DNA of 64,000 nt from Litsea cubeba. Lineage: Eukaryota > Streptophyta > Magnoliopsida > Laurales > Lauraceae. How positions within the stretch are numbered: the stretch's first letter is position 1; each line of letters begins with the position of its first letter. Below the pieces are notes generated by a model. That model ran no database searches. It was not told where the DNA came from and saw only the letters and a program-made list of their open reading frames with translations. Of this stretch, positions 33,022 to 45,597 are shown piece after piece. The stretch is from the NCBI GenBank assembly GCA_012931725.1, contig CM022949.1, positions 56,811,852-56,875,851 on the forward strand. The letters run 5' to 3'. Made by a program: the position numbers and the translations under genes.

Positions 33022-35231
33022 TGGTTAGTTTCTAGGAAATAAAATACTCTAGAGACATTAAGACGTGTGGTGAGGATTCGTTAGATTGTGTCGATTTGTT
33101 TTCTCGTGTCTTTGTTTCTTTGGATTTGAGTTGGCTTTTCTTTCAGTTCGGGAGATTTTGCTTGTCTTTTCTTTTTGTTCTTGTTGTTAGGAGATTTGGA
33201 TGACCAAATTTCCTCCTTAGTGGTGGAGAATTTAAAGTCTCCATGCTCTTGTTCGGTGTCTTTTATCTGTATTTGTGTCGGAGACTGAGAACCTCGTGGA
33301 TTTAGTAAGTTGTTTTCGGAGAACATCAGCAGATTGTCAGCCTTCAGCATCTTCATTGTGGTTATGAGGGAAGACATGTAATTCGAAGATCCCCTCACAA
33401 CTAATTGGAGATCGTCATGCAGCGTACCAAGGTAAGTGAATGTGGATTTTGGGTGAACTCAGACTATCTTTCCGAGATGAAGGACTGCAAAAGGTATATT
33501 AGCTGTTGATTTTATGAAGAGAGAAATGATTCTTAGTTAGTAAGGTTGAAAGCTAGTGCCAGAAACTCAGGGATTTCCCGGATTCGACGAGCCTTGTCAT
33601 GGATTTGGCTGAGAATTTTCAGGACTTACAGCTTAGCCAGTGTAGTTTTTCAGAGATAATATCAAGTGAATGGTTACTTGTAGTTAAGATAGTTTTTGGC
33701 AGCAAAGGAAACCTTGTGGATTTTACCGACTTATAGGGTATTGGATTGGACAACATGCAGATGCAAGTGTATACCTTAGTTTTGGAGATGTCTCTCTTCT
33801 TAGTAAGAATGATTTTCATAATGTTTTCATCTCTTGTTATATTTTTCATTTACGTCTATAATTTATCCACGTAGTGTTTAAACAATGGATTTATGTTTCT
33901 TCCTTAAGGCTTATTTTGACATAAACTATGTTATTATACTCTTTTCATAAGTCACATGATTTTGTTTTTATAAGGATTGGTGTTTCAAATTTTTGTTTAA
34001 TCTCCTTAAGATATTGTTTTACAATGACCTTAGAATTTTGCTCTTGTTTTAATTCTCTTAAATGTTGACACTTAAATTTCAAAACCTTGACGATTTTAAA
34101 ATTTTGTACATGTTTGGTTGGAAATGGATTTCAATAAAACTTAAAGTATGGTCATACTACATGAATTTAATTTATTTTTAAAATCCTAATTTGAAATTGT
34201 TGAGTGTTTCAATGAATTGTTGGGTTGTGAAAACATAAATTTCAAAACAAATACCGCTGTTTCATATTCAAATTTTGATGAACTTTATTTATTAAGCTTT
34301 ATTTGATAATTTGGAGGTTCGGTTTCTACTATGTTTTAAAATGATGAAATTTAACTAAGTAATTATTTTAGTCCTTATGTTTAAAATTTTAAGATTTGTT
34401 TTGCATTGATTGGAGTGAGTGGTATTGGCTTATGATTGGAGCTTGGAAGTGTGAGAATTGAAGGGTTCATAGATGTCAGGATGTGTACCGGTTCAGTTGG
34501 AAAATAAAGTTGGATTTATGAGAGAGTAAACATCATTCAAGACAGGGATTTGAAGTTTCAGTTCTTCGGGAATTAACATCAGATTGGCAGATATGTTTTG
34601 TTGATAACACAGTATCAGGTAAGAGATCAAGAGCAGCAAGTAGATAGAATCAGTTGTGGGCAAGAATTCAGAGTACAGCATAGAAAGATTGGAAATTTGG
34701 AGTTGTGATTTCAGAATGAAGAAGGATTGACGGTATACTTGGAGGCCAGAAGCTGATGATGCATTCGAGGAACATAGTAAGAGCAAACATACGGAATTCC
34801 AGAATTTTTCGGGATGAAGATTTTTCGGTAAGGGCATGTCTGCGATCACATCTTCGTATAAGCATCGGGAGCACCGTGTACAGTTTTGTAGGACTTAAGG
34901 CACAGATTTCCAAAGTGATAGAAAGAGGCAGAATTTGCAGTTTCCTGACCGACAGTGACTGATGAAATAAGTAAAAGAATTGATCCAGTGCGAGAACGAC
35001 AGTTGACACCAGGGATACTTAGAAGAATTGTTGAATTCTAGTTTGGGCAGAGAAGTATGTTTTTGAGCAGATATGTGAAGCAGTGTGAAGCCTTCAACCG
35101 AGTCAGAATGTGGTTGACCGTGCATCTCAACGTCGGGTTTGATCAGAGAGTCTCTCAGTTACCAAGGTCTAGCATAGGGTGTCAGTGTTTTCGTTTGTCT
35201 TTTGGGTTTGTGATTTCGATTTGGTTTAGAC

Positions 35232-35268
35232 CATTTGGAGGACCAAATGAGTTCTAAGGGGGGGAGGA
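35232..35268 (+). promoter_or_regulatory. PPT and adjacent hairpin of element A
   Basis: CATTTGG-AGGA-CCAAATG (35232-35249) forms a perfect 7-bp stem, followed by the polypurine tract AAGGGGGGGAGGA (35256-35268) that abuts the 3' LTR. Confidence 0.85.
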
Positions 35269-35355
35269 TGTAAGATCCCGACCCCAGTTCTTTTGTTTAG
35301 TATGGTTTTAATCATGGTTTGGATTTTTAAGCGAGATTTGATTCAGTTTGACCTT
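35269..35355 (+). repeat. 3' LTR of element A, first 87 bp
   Basis: TGTAAGATCCCGACCCC to the TSD ACCTT at 35351-35355, where element B is inserted. The LTR resumes at 55344. Confidence 0.95.
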
Positions 35356-38300
35356 TGTAAGATCCCGACCCCAGTTCTTTTGTTTAGCATTGTTTTAATC
35401 GTGGTTTAGCTTTTTTAAGCGAGATTTGATTTAGTTTGACCACGTATTTGAGTTTGACCGGGTTTTTCCTTGCCTTGGAGATTTTGTAGACCGTTGACTT
35501 TAGTTTGACCCGGTCCTTATGATTTGTATTTTTATGGGAAATTACTTCGGATTTCTAAAAATTCTGGATTTGGTGTATTTCGACTTATTTTATGAAGTTT
35601 AACAACTTTCATGTTTTGATCATTTTGGTTTGATACTCAGAAATCACGTTTTTCGAGGAAAAGGGCAAAACTGACCTTTCACATGAAATCTGTCCATGAA
35701 TTTCGAAAATTTCAGAAATTGGGGAAATTATACTTTTTGGAAAGTAGATATTTCGCCGATCGTTTTTGTCTTCTTCGTCGTTTTCATTCGGGGCCCGCAT
35801 ATACCATTTTTAGCTTGATGAAGACCGGGGCCCACAAGACCCACCTTATAAGAGGGGAACCCCTCTCTTCTTCTCCTTCATTCGTTTCCAGCAAGGGTTT
35901 GAGCTAGGGCTCTTTCCCTCTCTTCCCACTCTTTCTCTCTCATCTGAAACACCTCTCTCTTGGAGCTTTCATGGAGATTTGATCTCACCTCCTTCTTCTC
36001 CTCCCTCTTGGCTTTCCAAAGACCCCATTTTCAAGAGCATTGGGCTAGGACAACCCTCCTCTTCAAGCCCTTCTTCTTATTTGGAACACCCAAAGGTTAG
36101 CAATGGTTTTCTTTTCTTTAGATCTTTGTTTTCCTCCTCATTTGGAGTGTTTTATTCCCACATGCAATGGGTTTTCATGGAGTTTGGAAAATGGTGGATT
36201 TCTAGGGTTTCGTCTTAAAGCTATTTTGGGGGTTTTATGATGTTGGAGCTTGAGGCCATTAGAGGACTTTCATGGAGTGTTTTGCATCTTCTCTTGACTT
36301 AAGGCAAGTGAATTTCCAATTAATATGATGGTTGCATGTATTTTGTTCATATCATGTTGTTTTATGCTAGGCTTTAAATCTTTTTATGCTTCATAGATTT
36401 GTTTTGGACAAATGGAGTAATGTTTTGCTTGATTTCCTCTTATGTCATTGTTTTACAATGCATTGAAAGTTTGTTTTCACTTTGATCATTTTGAAAGTTA
36501 ATTTTTATGCTAAGTGTTTGGGTTCAAAGCCAAGGAAGAAGACTTTGATTTCAAAGTAGGGTGTTTGGATTAGTTGGTTTGATTGTGGTTGGTGGTTTGA
36601 TGAGTTTGGAAGGTCAAGGAAGGACCCAACAAATCTTGGAAATTAGTATGAAAGAAAAGGGATCAAAAGAATCAAGAAAAAAATCAGAAAAATGCAAAGA
36701 AGTGGAGAACTTGCACAGCCGGGCTGGACTGGGCAGGCCCAGTCCGCTCGAGCGACCCACTGGGTCGCTCGAGCGGACCAGGCACTGCCTGGCCCTCGCT
36801 CGAGCGACCCACTGGGCCGCTCGAGCGACCCAGCTACTGTCTGGGTCCGCTCGAGCGGACCTGGTTCGCTCGAGCGAGGCCCAGCTCAGCCTGGGGGTTG
36901 GTTTGGGCCCGAGTGTGGATCATTTTGTGGGCTGGATTGTTGGGGCTTCCTTGGGCCTGATTAAAGTCAGTTTTTATGGGCCTGTTCAGTTTAGTCTCGG
37001 GCTGTTTTTAAAGTTTGTTTGTGGGTCATCTTAGGTTCAGTTTTGTGGGCCTGTTCAGGTTGGTTTTGGTCGCTTTAAAAATCAGTTTTGTGGGCCTGTT
37101 CGAAGTTTGTTTGGGCTGTTTTTAAGAATTGTTTTGAAGGCCATTTAAGGATCAGTTTTGGACTGTTTTTAAACTTGTTTTGTGGGCTTGATTAAGGTTG
37201 GTTTTGGATTGTTATTGAGGACCATTTTGGACGTGGGTTAAGGCCAACTATGGGCCTACTTTAAAGAGTTTGGATTTACTTTTGATACTTGGAAATTTGT
37301 GAAATGGGAATGATGTGAGAATGAGCTTATGTGAGATTATCCGGGAACCTTTCGGGTCTCAATGCACACTTTATCATTTAAACATTATGGATTTTCATTG
37401 GCATCAAACACATTCTTTATGGTCAATGTCTAAAGGTTAAACGTGCATTGTGATGGTTCCTTGGTAAATCATTAAGTCATTCTCCACTATCCATTCCATT
37501 TCAAGTCAGAAAAATGTGTTTGTATTTGCATTTGTATTTGTATTTGTTTTCTTTGGTGAACTAATCTAAATAGCATCGGTGATTTGCTATAAAATCGTGT
37601 GGTTTCCATGTTCGAAAGGATTGACCGTATGATTTTATACAAATCACCTGGATGCGTATTTGAACGGTTTACCAGAGATATTCGTATGTTTTCTCCGATT
37701 CGATTTGAAAAGAGATTGAGTATGTTCGTTACATTCGGGATTTCTTCGATAAGAATTGTTTTGACAACACTAGTATTTGAAAATAAAAACCTCGAGGCAA
37801 GACGGGGCCAGAGCTATGTGGTGCGAGCCCATGAGCCAAAGAGGCTACGATTCCGAAAAACAAACCCCGAGGCAAGACGGGGCCAGAGCTATGTGGTGTG
37901 AGCCCCTGAGCCAAAGGGATTAGTATTATGTTAGATTTGTATCTGTTTGAGTTTGAAAACTAAAGGCACCACTAGGCTTAGGTCACCTTGTCGGGCTGAT
38001 CACCCGGCTTGGGATCTTTACTCTGTCCGCCAGCTGCAGCTTGGATTCTGTCTGTACCGACCATGGCAACGGTAATTATCTGCCGGTCCCATTTGTATGG
38101 CTACGGTTCTGATACTTTTGATCTGCCGGTCCCATTTGTATGGCTACGGTTCCGATCCCATTTTTAGTACCACGTTCAGTGGCTACGCTCTGTTTGCTCT
38201 TATTACTTCGGTAATAGGAGGATTTAGCTATTTGTGGTTGCCAGTGTTTTATCTGTATATTGCTTTAGTTTATGATTCTCGTCGGTTATACTTTTATGCT

Positions 38301-39152
38301 CAGATTTGTTTAATGTTTACGATATCGATCTTCATTGTATTGTCGCTATTATTCAGGATTTGAAATGTATTTCCGACGATGAAATGTTTTATGCAGGCTT
38401 TTAATCTTTCGAGATATTCGTACATCTGATATTGTTCTTTTACTTGTTTTGTTATTTATGTTCTATCTTTCGATCATTTTAGCATGCTTTATTATCATTA
38501 TTGTTTAGCCTATTTATTCGGTTTTACGATGATTTCGTCAGGTTTTATGTATGTTCTTTTGTTTCATATTATTTGTTTATTTGCTTGCCAGACCGTCGTG
38601 TCTGACCCTTTTTGTTTGGTGCCAGTTTTCTTCTTCTTTCTGGTTTTAGGTGTTTGATCAGAGGAGGCGGATGGGACCGCCGGTCTGACGTGAGAGGCTG
38701 CCGTTGATATCATTTAGATGTCAAGTTTGGCACCGGAGTTCGTATCAAACCCTTGAGGGTAGTATTTCTGTTTAGTGGGTTATATTTTTGTATGGCTATG
38801 TTAGCCTTTTTCTTTTGGGTTTGTAATTAAGACATTTGTTAATTGTAACTTGAATATGTGGGAAATAATAGATTTGTTACTACCAGCTCAGTGTGTTGTG
38901 ATTTATGATTTATGCCAGTCTGTTTATGATGGCTTTATGGAATTGGTTGCGTGCGACACGGAACCCGATGGCCACGGATTCCGGGTCGTAACACCATGTG
39001 TAGCTTCCGCGAAAAATATACTCTGATTGTGTTGGCATGTGATTATCCTCATTCACGCGGATCTTGGGAACTATAACAAAAAGTTTCAAATTATTCCAAA
39101 ATTTCGCACCCCGAGATCGGTTCGCTGCAGGTCCCGGTTTCGGGGCGTGACA
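35356..39152 (+). repeat. 5' LTR of element B, 3,797 bp
   Basis: Same architecture as the A LTR with a shorter degenerate tandem region and one more palindrome box. TATA-like CTTATAAGAG is at about 35847. Confidence 0.93.
36743..36876. promoter_or_regulatory. Palindrome cluster of the B LTR, six CGCTCGAGCG boxes
   Basis: Boxes start at 36745, 36766, 36797, 36818, 36848 and 36867 (steps 21, 31, 21, 30, 19). One box more than in A, added without breaking the roughly 10-bp spacing rule. The 3' LTR copy is at about 52929-53062. Confidence 0.8.
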
Positions 39153-39156
39153 GGTT

Positions 39157-39168
39157 TGGTATCAGAGC
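39157..39168 (+). promoter_or_regulatory. Primer-binding site of element B
   Basis: TGGTATCAGAGC, four bases after the LTR end, as in A and C. Confidence 0.95.
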
Positions 39169-41288
39169 TGGTTAGTTTCTAGGAAATAAAATACTCTAGA
39201 GACATTAAGACGTGTGGTGAGGATTCGTTAGATTGTGTCGATTTGTTTCCTCGTGTCTTTGTTTCGTTGGATTTGAGTCGGCTTTTCTTTCAGTTCGGGA
39301 GATTTTGCTTGTCTTTTCTTTTAGTTCTGTTGTTAGGAGATTTGGATGGCCAAATTTCCTCCTTAGTGGTGGAGAATTTAAAGTCTCCATACTCTTGTTC
39401 AGTGTCTTTTGTCTGTGTTGGTGTCGGAGACTGAGAACCTCATGGATTTAGTATGTTGTTTTCGGAGAACATCAGCAGACTTTCAGCCTTCAGCATCTTC
39501 AATGTGGTTATTGAGGGAAGATTTGTGCATTTGCCCGTCAGAGTTGGACTCGAGCAGTGGTTGAAGATCCCCTTTCAGCTAATCGGAGATCGTCATGCAA
39601 TGCACCAAGGTAAGTAAACGTGGAATTTTGGGGGAACTCAGACCATCTTTTCAAGATGAAGGACTGCAAGAGGCATGTTACATGTGGATTTTATGAAGGG
39701 AGAAGTGACCTTAGTTAGTAAGATTTGGAGTGGTGCAAGAAACTCAGGGATTTCCCCGGATTCGACGAGCTTGGTCATGGTTTTGGTTGAGAAGTTCGGT
39801 AACTTGTAGTGTAGCCAGTGTAGTTTCCAGAGGCAATACCAAGTGGAGGGTTAGTTGTAGTTAAGAAAATTTTTGGCAGCAAAGGAAATGTTGTGGGTTT
39901 CACAGATTTTTAAGGTATTGGATTGGACAGCGTGCAGATGCAAGGGAGTACTTCAGTAATTTGGATGTCCATTTCTTATTTAAAATGATTTTTCATGATA
40001 TTTTCATCTTGTTATGTTTTCCTTAATGTTTATGATTTATCCGTGTAATGTTTAAACAATCGATTTATGTTCTTCTTTAAAGCTTATTTTGAAATAAATT
40101 ATGTCATTATACTCTTTTCATGAGTCCCATGATTTTGTTTTCAAGGTTGGTCTTTAAAAGCATGTAACTCAAAATTGTGTTTCTTTCTCAAAGAGTAGTG
40201 TGAAATTTCTATTTCATTGAGTTGCTTTCTTTGACTATGTAAAATGAAATTTCTTAAAGGTTTTTGTGTTTAGATTTTATGTAGATTTCCTACATTTGTT
40301 TTAACGCTCAACTTTATTTAGATTTTCGCAAGATTTTTTTTTATAAACAAATGAGTTAGTTTTCAATAAGATTTAGCGTTTAATTAACACTCAGATTTCA
40401 ACCAAGTTTAATGTATAGTCATACCATATGAATTTGATTTATTCTTGAAATCTTGATTTAAAATTGTTGAGTATTCCAATGAATTGTTGGGTCATGAAGA
40501 TGTGGATTTCAAAACGAATAATGTTGTTTCATGTTCAAACTTTGATAAACTTTAATTATTAAGATTTACTTGGCAAATTGGAGGTTCGGTTTCTACTATG
40601 TTTTAAGATGATAAAATTTAGTTAAGTAATTATTTTAGTCAATATGTTTCCAATTGTAAGATTTGTTTCGCATTGAATGGAGTGAGTGGTAATAGCCTTT
40701 GGTTGGAGTTCGGAGGTGTATGAAGTGAAGGGATGATGAATGTCCGGATGTGTATTAGTTCAGTTGAGGACAAGGTTGGATCTACGAGAGAATCAACATC
40801 ATTCAAGACTTGAATTGACAGTTTCAGTTCTTCAGGGATTGACATCAGATTGGATTTTCAAGGTCGGCTTTACATGTCAATGGTAGAAGACTTGAAGAAT
40901 GAAATCTGAAGAGGCAAGCATCAGGAGCACCGTGTACAGTTTGTAGGACTTAAGGCACAGATTTCCAAAGTGATAGAAAGAGGCAGAATTTGCAGTTTCT
41001 TGGACCGACAGTGACTGACGAGTTAAGTAGAAGAATTGATCCGGTGCGAGAATGACAGATGACACCAAGGATGATTGGATGAATTGTCGGACACCAGTTT
41101 GGCCAGAGGAGTTTGTTTTCGAGCAGATATGTGGATTAGTGTGAAGCCTTCAACCGAATCAGGATATTGTTGACCGTGCATATCAACGTCAGGTTTGACA
41201 AGAGGGCCTCTCAGTTGCCGAGTCGAGCAGTAGGGTGTCAGTGTTTTCGTTTGTCTTTTTGGGTTTTCGATTTCGATTTGGTTTAGGC

Positions 41289-41325
41289 CATTTGAAGGAC
41301 CAAATGGATTCTAAGGGGGGGAGGA
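41289..41325 (+). promoter_or_regulatory. PPT and adjacent hairpin of element B
   Basis: CATTTGA-AGGA-CCAAATG (41289-41306; one stem mismatch), then AAGGGGGGGAGGA (41313-41325) abutting the 3' LTR. Confidence 0.85.
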
Positions 41326-42338
41326 TGTAAGATCCCGACCCCAGTTCTTTTGTTTAGCATTGTTTTAATCGTGGTTTAGCTTTTTTAAGCGAGATTTGAT
41401 TTAGTTTGACCACGTATTTGAGTTTGACCGGGTTTTTCCTTGCCTTGGAGATTTTGTAGACCGTTGACTTTAGTTTGACCCGGTCCTTATGATTTGTATT
41501 TTTATGGGAAATTACTTCGAATTTCTACAAATTCTGGATTTGATGTATTTCGACTTATTTAATGAAGTTTAACAACTTTCATGTTTTGATCATTTTGGTT
41601 TGATACTCAGAAATCACGTTTTTCGAGAAAAAGGGCAAAACTGACTTTTCACATGAAATCTGTCCATGAATTTCGAAAATTTCAGAAATTAGGGAAATTA
41701 TACTTTTTGGAAAGTAGATATTTCGCCGATCGTTTTTGTCTTCTTCGTCGTTTTCATTCGGGGCCCGCATATACCATTTTTAGCTTGATGAAGACCGGGG
41801 CCCACAAGACCCACCTTATAAGAGGGGAACCCCTCTCTTCTTCTCCTTCATTCGTTTCCAGCAAGGGTTTGAGCTAGGGCTCTTTCCCTCTCTTCCCACT
41901 CTTTCTCTCTCATCTGAAACACCTCTCTCTTGGAGCTTTCATGGAGATTTGATCTCACCTCCTTCTTCTCCTCCCTCTTGGCTTTCCAAAGACCCCATTT
42001 TCAAGAGCATTGGGCTAGGACAACCCTCCTCTTCAAGCCCTTCTTCTTATTTGGAACACCCAAAGGTTAGCAATGGTTTTCTTTTCTTTAGATCTTTGTT
42101 TTCCTCCTCATTTGGAGTGTTTTATTCCCACATGCAATGGGTTTTCATGGAGTTTGGAAAATGGTGGATTTCTAGGGTTTCGTCTTAAAGCTATTTTGGG
42201 GGTTTTATGATGTTGGAGCTTGAGGCCATTAGAGGACTTTCATGGAGTGTTTTGCATCTTCTCTTGACTTAAGGCAAGTGAATTTCCAATTAATATGATG
42301 GTTGCATGTATTTTGTTCATATCATGTTGTTTTGTGCT
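41326..42338 (+). repeat. 3' LTR of element B, first 1,013 bp
   Basis: Runs to the TSD GTGCT (42334-42338), where C is inserted; it resumes at 52555. The two parts sum to 3,797 bp, equal to the 5' LTR. Confidence 0.95.
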
Positions 42339-45300
42339 TGTAAGACCCTGACCCGAGAGACCTCGTTTAGAGTTGATTAAGTGGTGTTTTAGTTTTAAGT
42401 GTGTTTAGTGGTTTTTGGATTAGTTGGGGATTAGAATAGCTTTTCGAATAGCTTTGGGGTATTTGGAGAGCCTTTTTATTTGTGGGACCCTTTGGGGGTT
42501 CTTGTTACGAATTGTGTGAGATTGGGGGTTTACCGATGATTTTCAAGAATCGTGTTTTAACCCATTGAACTTATCTTGTTAATCCCTACAACTTTCATGT
42601 TGACATCGTTTTCATTTGAGGACCTTAAACCTGATTTTTCACTAATTGAGGGCAAAATGGTCTTTTTACCCAAAATCTGGACACCGATTTCAATGTCACC
42701 AAAATGTGCAAAATATATACTTTTTGGAAACTAGAAATTTTGCCGATCAACTTTGTCTTCTTCGTCGAAGTCGTTTGAAGCCCCGAAAACCTTGTTTTGA
42801 GCCCGAGAAGTTCTTTAAGTTGTGGGCCCCACTCCCACTTACTATATATAGAAAGCTTCTTCTTCTTTTTCCCATTTCTGGCAAAAACCCTAGAGGAGAA
42901 GAGAAATCCCAGCCCTAAGGGTTTTCCTTACCTTTTCTTGCTTCTTCATCTTCAACCACCCACTAATCTAGTGCTAATGGAAGATTAGAGGTTACAATCT
43001 TCTTCCTCATCTCAAGGCCTTCATCTTGATACCATTTTTGAAGAAAACCGCCCACTTCAAGATTTGCTTTGGACAACACCTTGCTTTTTGAGGAACTTCC
43101 TTGTAAGTGATTTTCTTAAAAGTTTTATAATCTTGTTTGTTTAGCCCTAGGGTAGCTTCATTTCAATTATTGGAAGATTCCGTTTTGTTTTAATTGGATT
43201 TTGATATTTTAGGGTTTGGATTTGGGGGTTTTGTGTATAGGTGTTTGATTGTGGAATTAAGAGGTGATTAGAGCTCAATTTGAATTGCAATTGGACCCAA
43301 GGCAAGTGGATGAAATGATTCTCATGTGTTTTATCATGTTTTATGCAAAATCTTGATTTGTCTTCATTGATGGTTTTAATGAATTATCATGTTTGATGAT
43401 TTAGTCTTATTGATTTTGAACGATGATTTGATGAGATAATGAGGCAAGGAATAGCCCAATTAATTGTGAAGATATGTATGGAAGAAGGGGAAAGAAAGGA
43501 AATGGATAGGAGTTGGACAAGAGAAGGATTCAACCAAATGGGTTGAGGTTCGCTACAGGGCCGATCGATCGCCCATCAGGTCCGATCGATCGGACTGTAA
43601 TTAACTGAGAGGGTTTGCAGGACCGATCGATCGCCCATCAGGTCCGATCGATCGGACTGTAATTAACTGAGAGGGTTTGCAGGACCGATCGATCGCCCAT
43701 CAGGTCCGATCGATCGGACTGTAAATAACTGAGAGGGTCTTCAGGACCGATCGATCGCCCTTCAGGTCCGATCGATCGGACTGAATAAAATTGAACTGTA
43801 AAATGAGAGAATTATGGGACTATTTTCCAGATTCACCCCAAGTCCATACTCAAGTCCAATTCAGCTCTATCCCTTATCTTCTTATTTGAAGACATTGAAC
43901 CTATAATGATGCGTTCAAACCCATGAAAGATTGGGGTATATTGTGAAGGGCTGTAGTGTGGAAGTATTGTTTGGAGGCCCAATGCTATTCAAGGATGGGT
44001 AAGGCATTATATGAAGTCCGAAGGAAGGAAGAACCTCATCGTGGAAACTCCATGAGGTTTTCTAGATTGATCAATGTGTATAAGGACCCGGAATGTCCCT
44101 AACTCTTAAAGAGTACCAAAATTTCATCATAACCGACATACGGGACCCTATTCGCATTGATTCAATCCTAGAAACCCCATTGTTGGCCTGTAAATGTATG
44201 AAAAACTATTTGTATTTAATTTTCAACTAAACTCTTATTTTGGGATTTCAAACCAACTTGATATGACTGGACTGTTACAAGAGTACTAAAAGTGATGTGT
44301 TTAGCTTTTGCTAACTGGTATATGGCGATTTGAGATGGATGTGTATTTGTGCCTATGGCACCCCGTTTCTTACTGTGCATATGATTTGATTTATCGTATT
44401 TGACCTATGAGTCGGCACCACTGAGCTTGGACGACCTCGTCGGTTTGATCCTCCGACTTGGGGTTCCTTCCCCTCCCGATAGCCAGCTGCAGTCTGGAAT
44501 GTGCAGAGTTTTTACCCGGTTCGCTACCGTGGTCCCGCAGAGTATATATATGTATATTATAATATTTATAGTTGTTCCTCCTCACCTCGTGTGACTGAGG
44601 ACAATGATCTTGTTAGGGTATGCGCTCTCTTCACTTCGGTGAAGGGAGGATCTAGCTTGTGGGGTTGCCATCTTGACAGTTTCCAAATCCTTGTACCTTA
44701 CATGATTTATTGCATATGTACTTCTTTTGAAATGATACATTGTCTTTTATAAAGTTCATTGTTTATCCATAAGTTTTCTTAACTCTTGCATAGCATCATT
44801 GTTTTATTATTGCTATGTCTTTTCACCCACCTGCCAGACCGTCGTGTCTGATCCATTTATTTTGGTACTCAGGTCCCGAGCTTATTGCCTTTGAGGAGGA
44901 GCCAGAGGAGGCGGTCGGTGCACCGCAACGAGTGATTGAGTGGCAAGCCGATGATGTCATGTAGACATTCGGCCTTGCCTTGAGAACGATACACTTTGGG
45001 AACTTGATATCTTTGGTTTAGATTTCATTTGGTTGTACGGTCTTTGTTGACCGTTATTTTGGGGTTTTAATTAACTGATACTTTGTAAACATACTTGAAT
45101 TTACTTTTGGGGAAAACATGCTTGATCATTGCTCATCCTGATATCTTATCATGTTAACCATAAATCAGTCTTGTTTACGGATTTGAATGGTATTAATATG
45201 GTTTACTACACGCTTCCGCAATTATGAGAATGTGTTTGATATGGTTATATGTGAGATGATGTGTAAAGATAATCCTCACCGCGGAACCCTGTGGGAAATC

Positions 45301-45445
45301 ACGTGCACGGATAAATATTCTTTTAATTCCGTGTGCGTTATAGCCAAAGAGATGCACGTGGCGCGGCATCAACCCGAGACCTGTCCCGACCTCCCGGACT
45401 CGGATCCTCCTTTTCCCCTAGTTTCTCGGTCCGGGGGTCGCGACA
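42339..45445 (+). repeat. 5' LTR of element C
   Basis: Contents: TATATATA box at 42843-42850 followed by a CT-rich leader, palindrome array 43560-43780, and hairpin blocks at 44833-44851 and 44911-44926. Scattered blocks (ACAACTTTCATGTT, TATACTTTTTGGAAA, TTTGTCTTCTTCGTCG) are shared with the A/B LTR in the same order, so the two LTR types have a common ancestor. Confidence 0.93.
43560..43780. promoter_or_regulatory. Palindrome array of the C LTR, 4 x 62 bp with eight CGATCGATCG boxes
   Basis: Boxes start at 43562, 43583, 43624, 43645, 43686, 43707, 43748 and 43769, an exact 21/41 alternation. Each 62-bp unit pairs CGATCGATCG-CCC with TCCGATCGATCGGAC; linkers read TAATTAACTGAGAGGG. The first three units are nearly identical and the fourth has a few changes, showing unit turnover. 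It lies about 700 bp downstream of the TATA box, so inside the transcript. The same array is in the 3' LTR (about 50662-50882). Confidence 0.88.
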
Positions 45446-45449
45446 GGAC

Positions 45450-45461
45450 TGGTATCAGAGC
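45450..45461 (+). promoter_or_regulatory. Primer-binding site of element C
   Basis: TGGTATCAGAGC, initiator tRNA-Met type, four bases after the LTR end. The leader block GAGGATTCGTTAGAT follows at 45512-45526, as in A and B. Confidence 0.95.
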
Positions 45462-45597
45462 GGGACATGTTTCAGGCAATTAAAAGAAACTAGAAATCTT
45501 AAGTACGTGGAGAGGATTCGTTAGATAGAACCGTGTGAGCAATGTGTGACCACCCTGTACTTGGTTTATATGTGCTAACAATTTGTTTTGCAGCGTT

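Larger units (their letters stand above)
33006..35268 (+). other. Interior of element A, non-coding, 2,263 bp
   Basis: No gag, protease, RT or integrase motif in any frame; longest open stretches are about 118 codons and show no family similarity. It aligns by eye with the interior of B (39153-41325). The first 85 bp resemble C just after its PBS. Confidence 0.8.
39153..41325 (+). other. Interior of element B, non-coding, 2,173 bp
   Basis: Homologous to A's interior, with no retroelement protein motifs. It contains the leader block GAGGATTCGTTAGAT (39219-39233). Confidence 0.8.

Noticed and set aside
43560..43780. Regular repeats with palindromes resembling a CRISPR array
   Set aside because: The linkers between boxes are themselves repeated, not unique spacers; it lies inside an LTR present twice, in a plant-type genome, with no cas genes.
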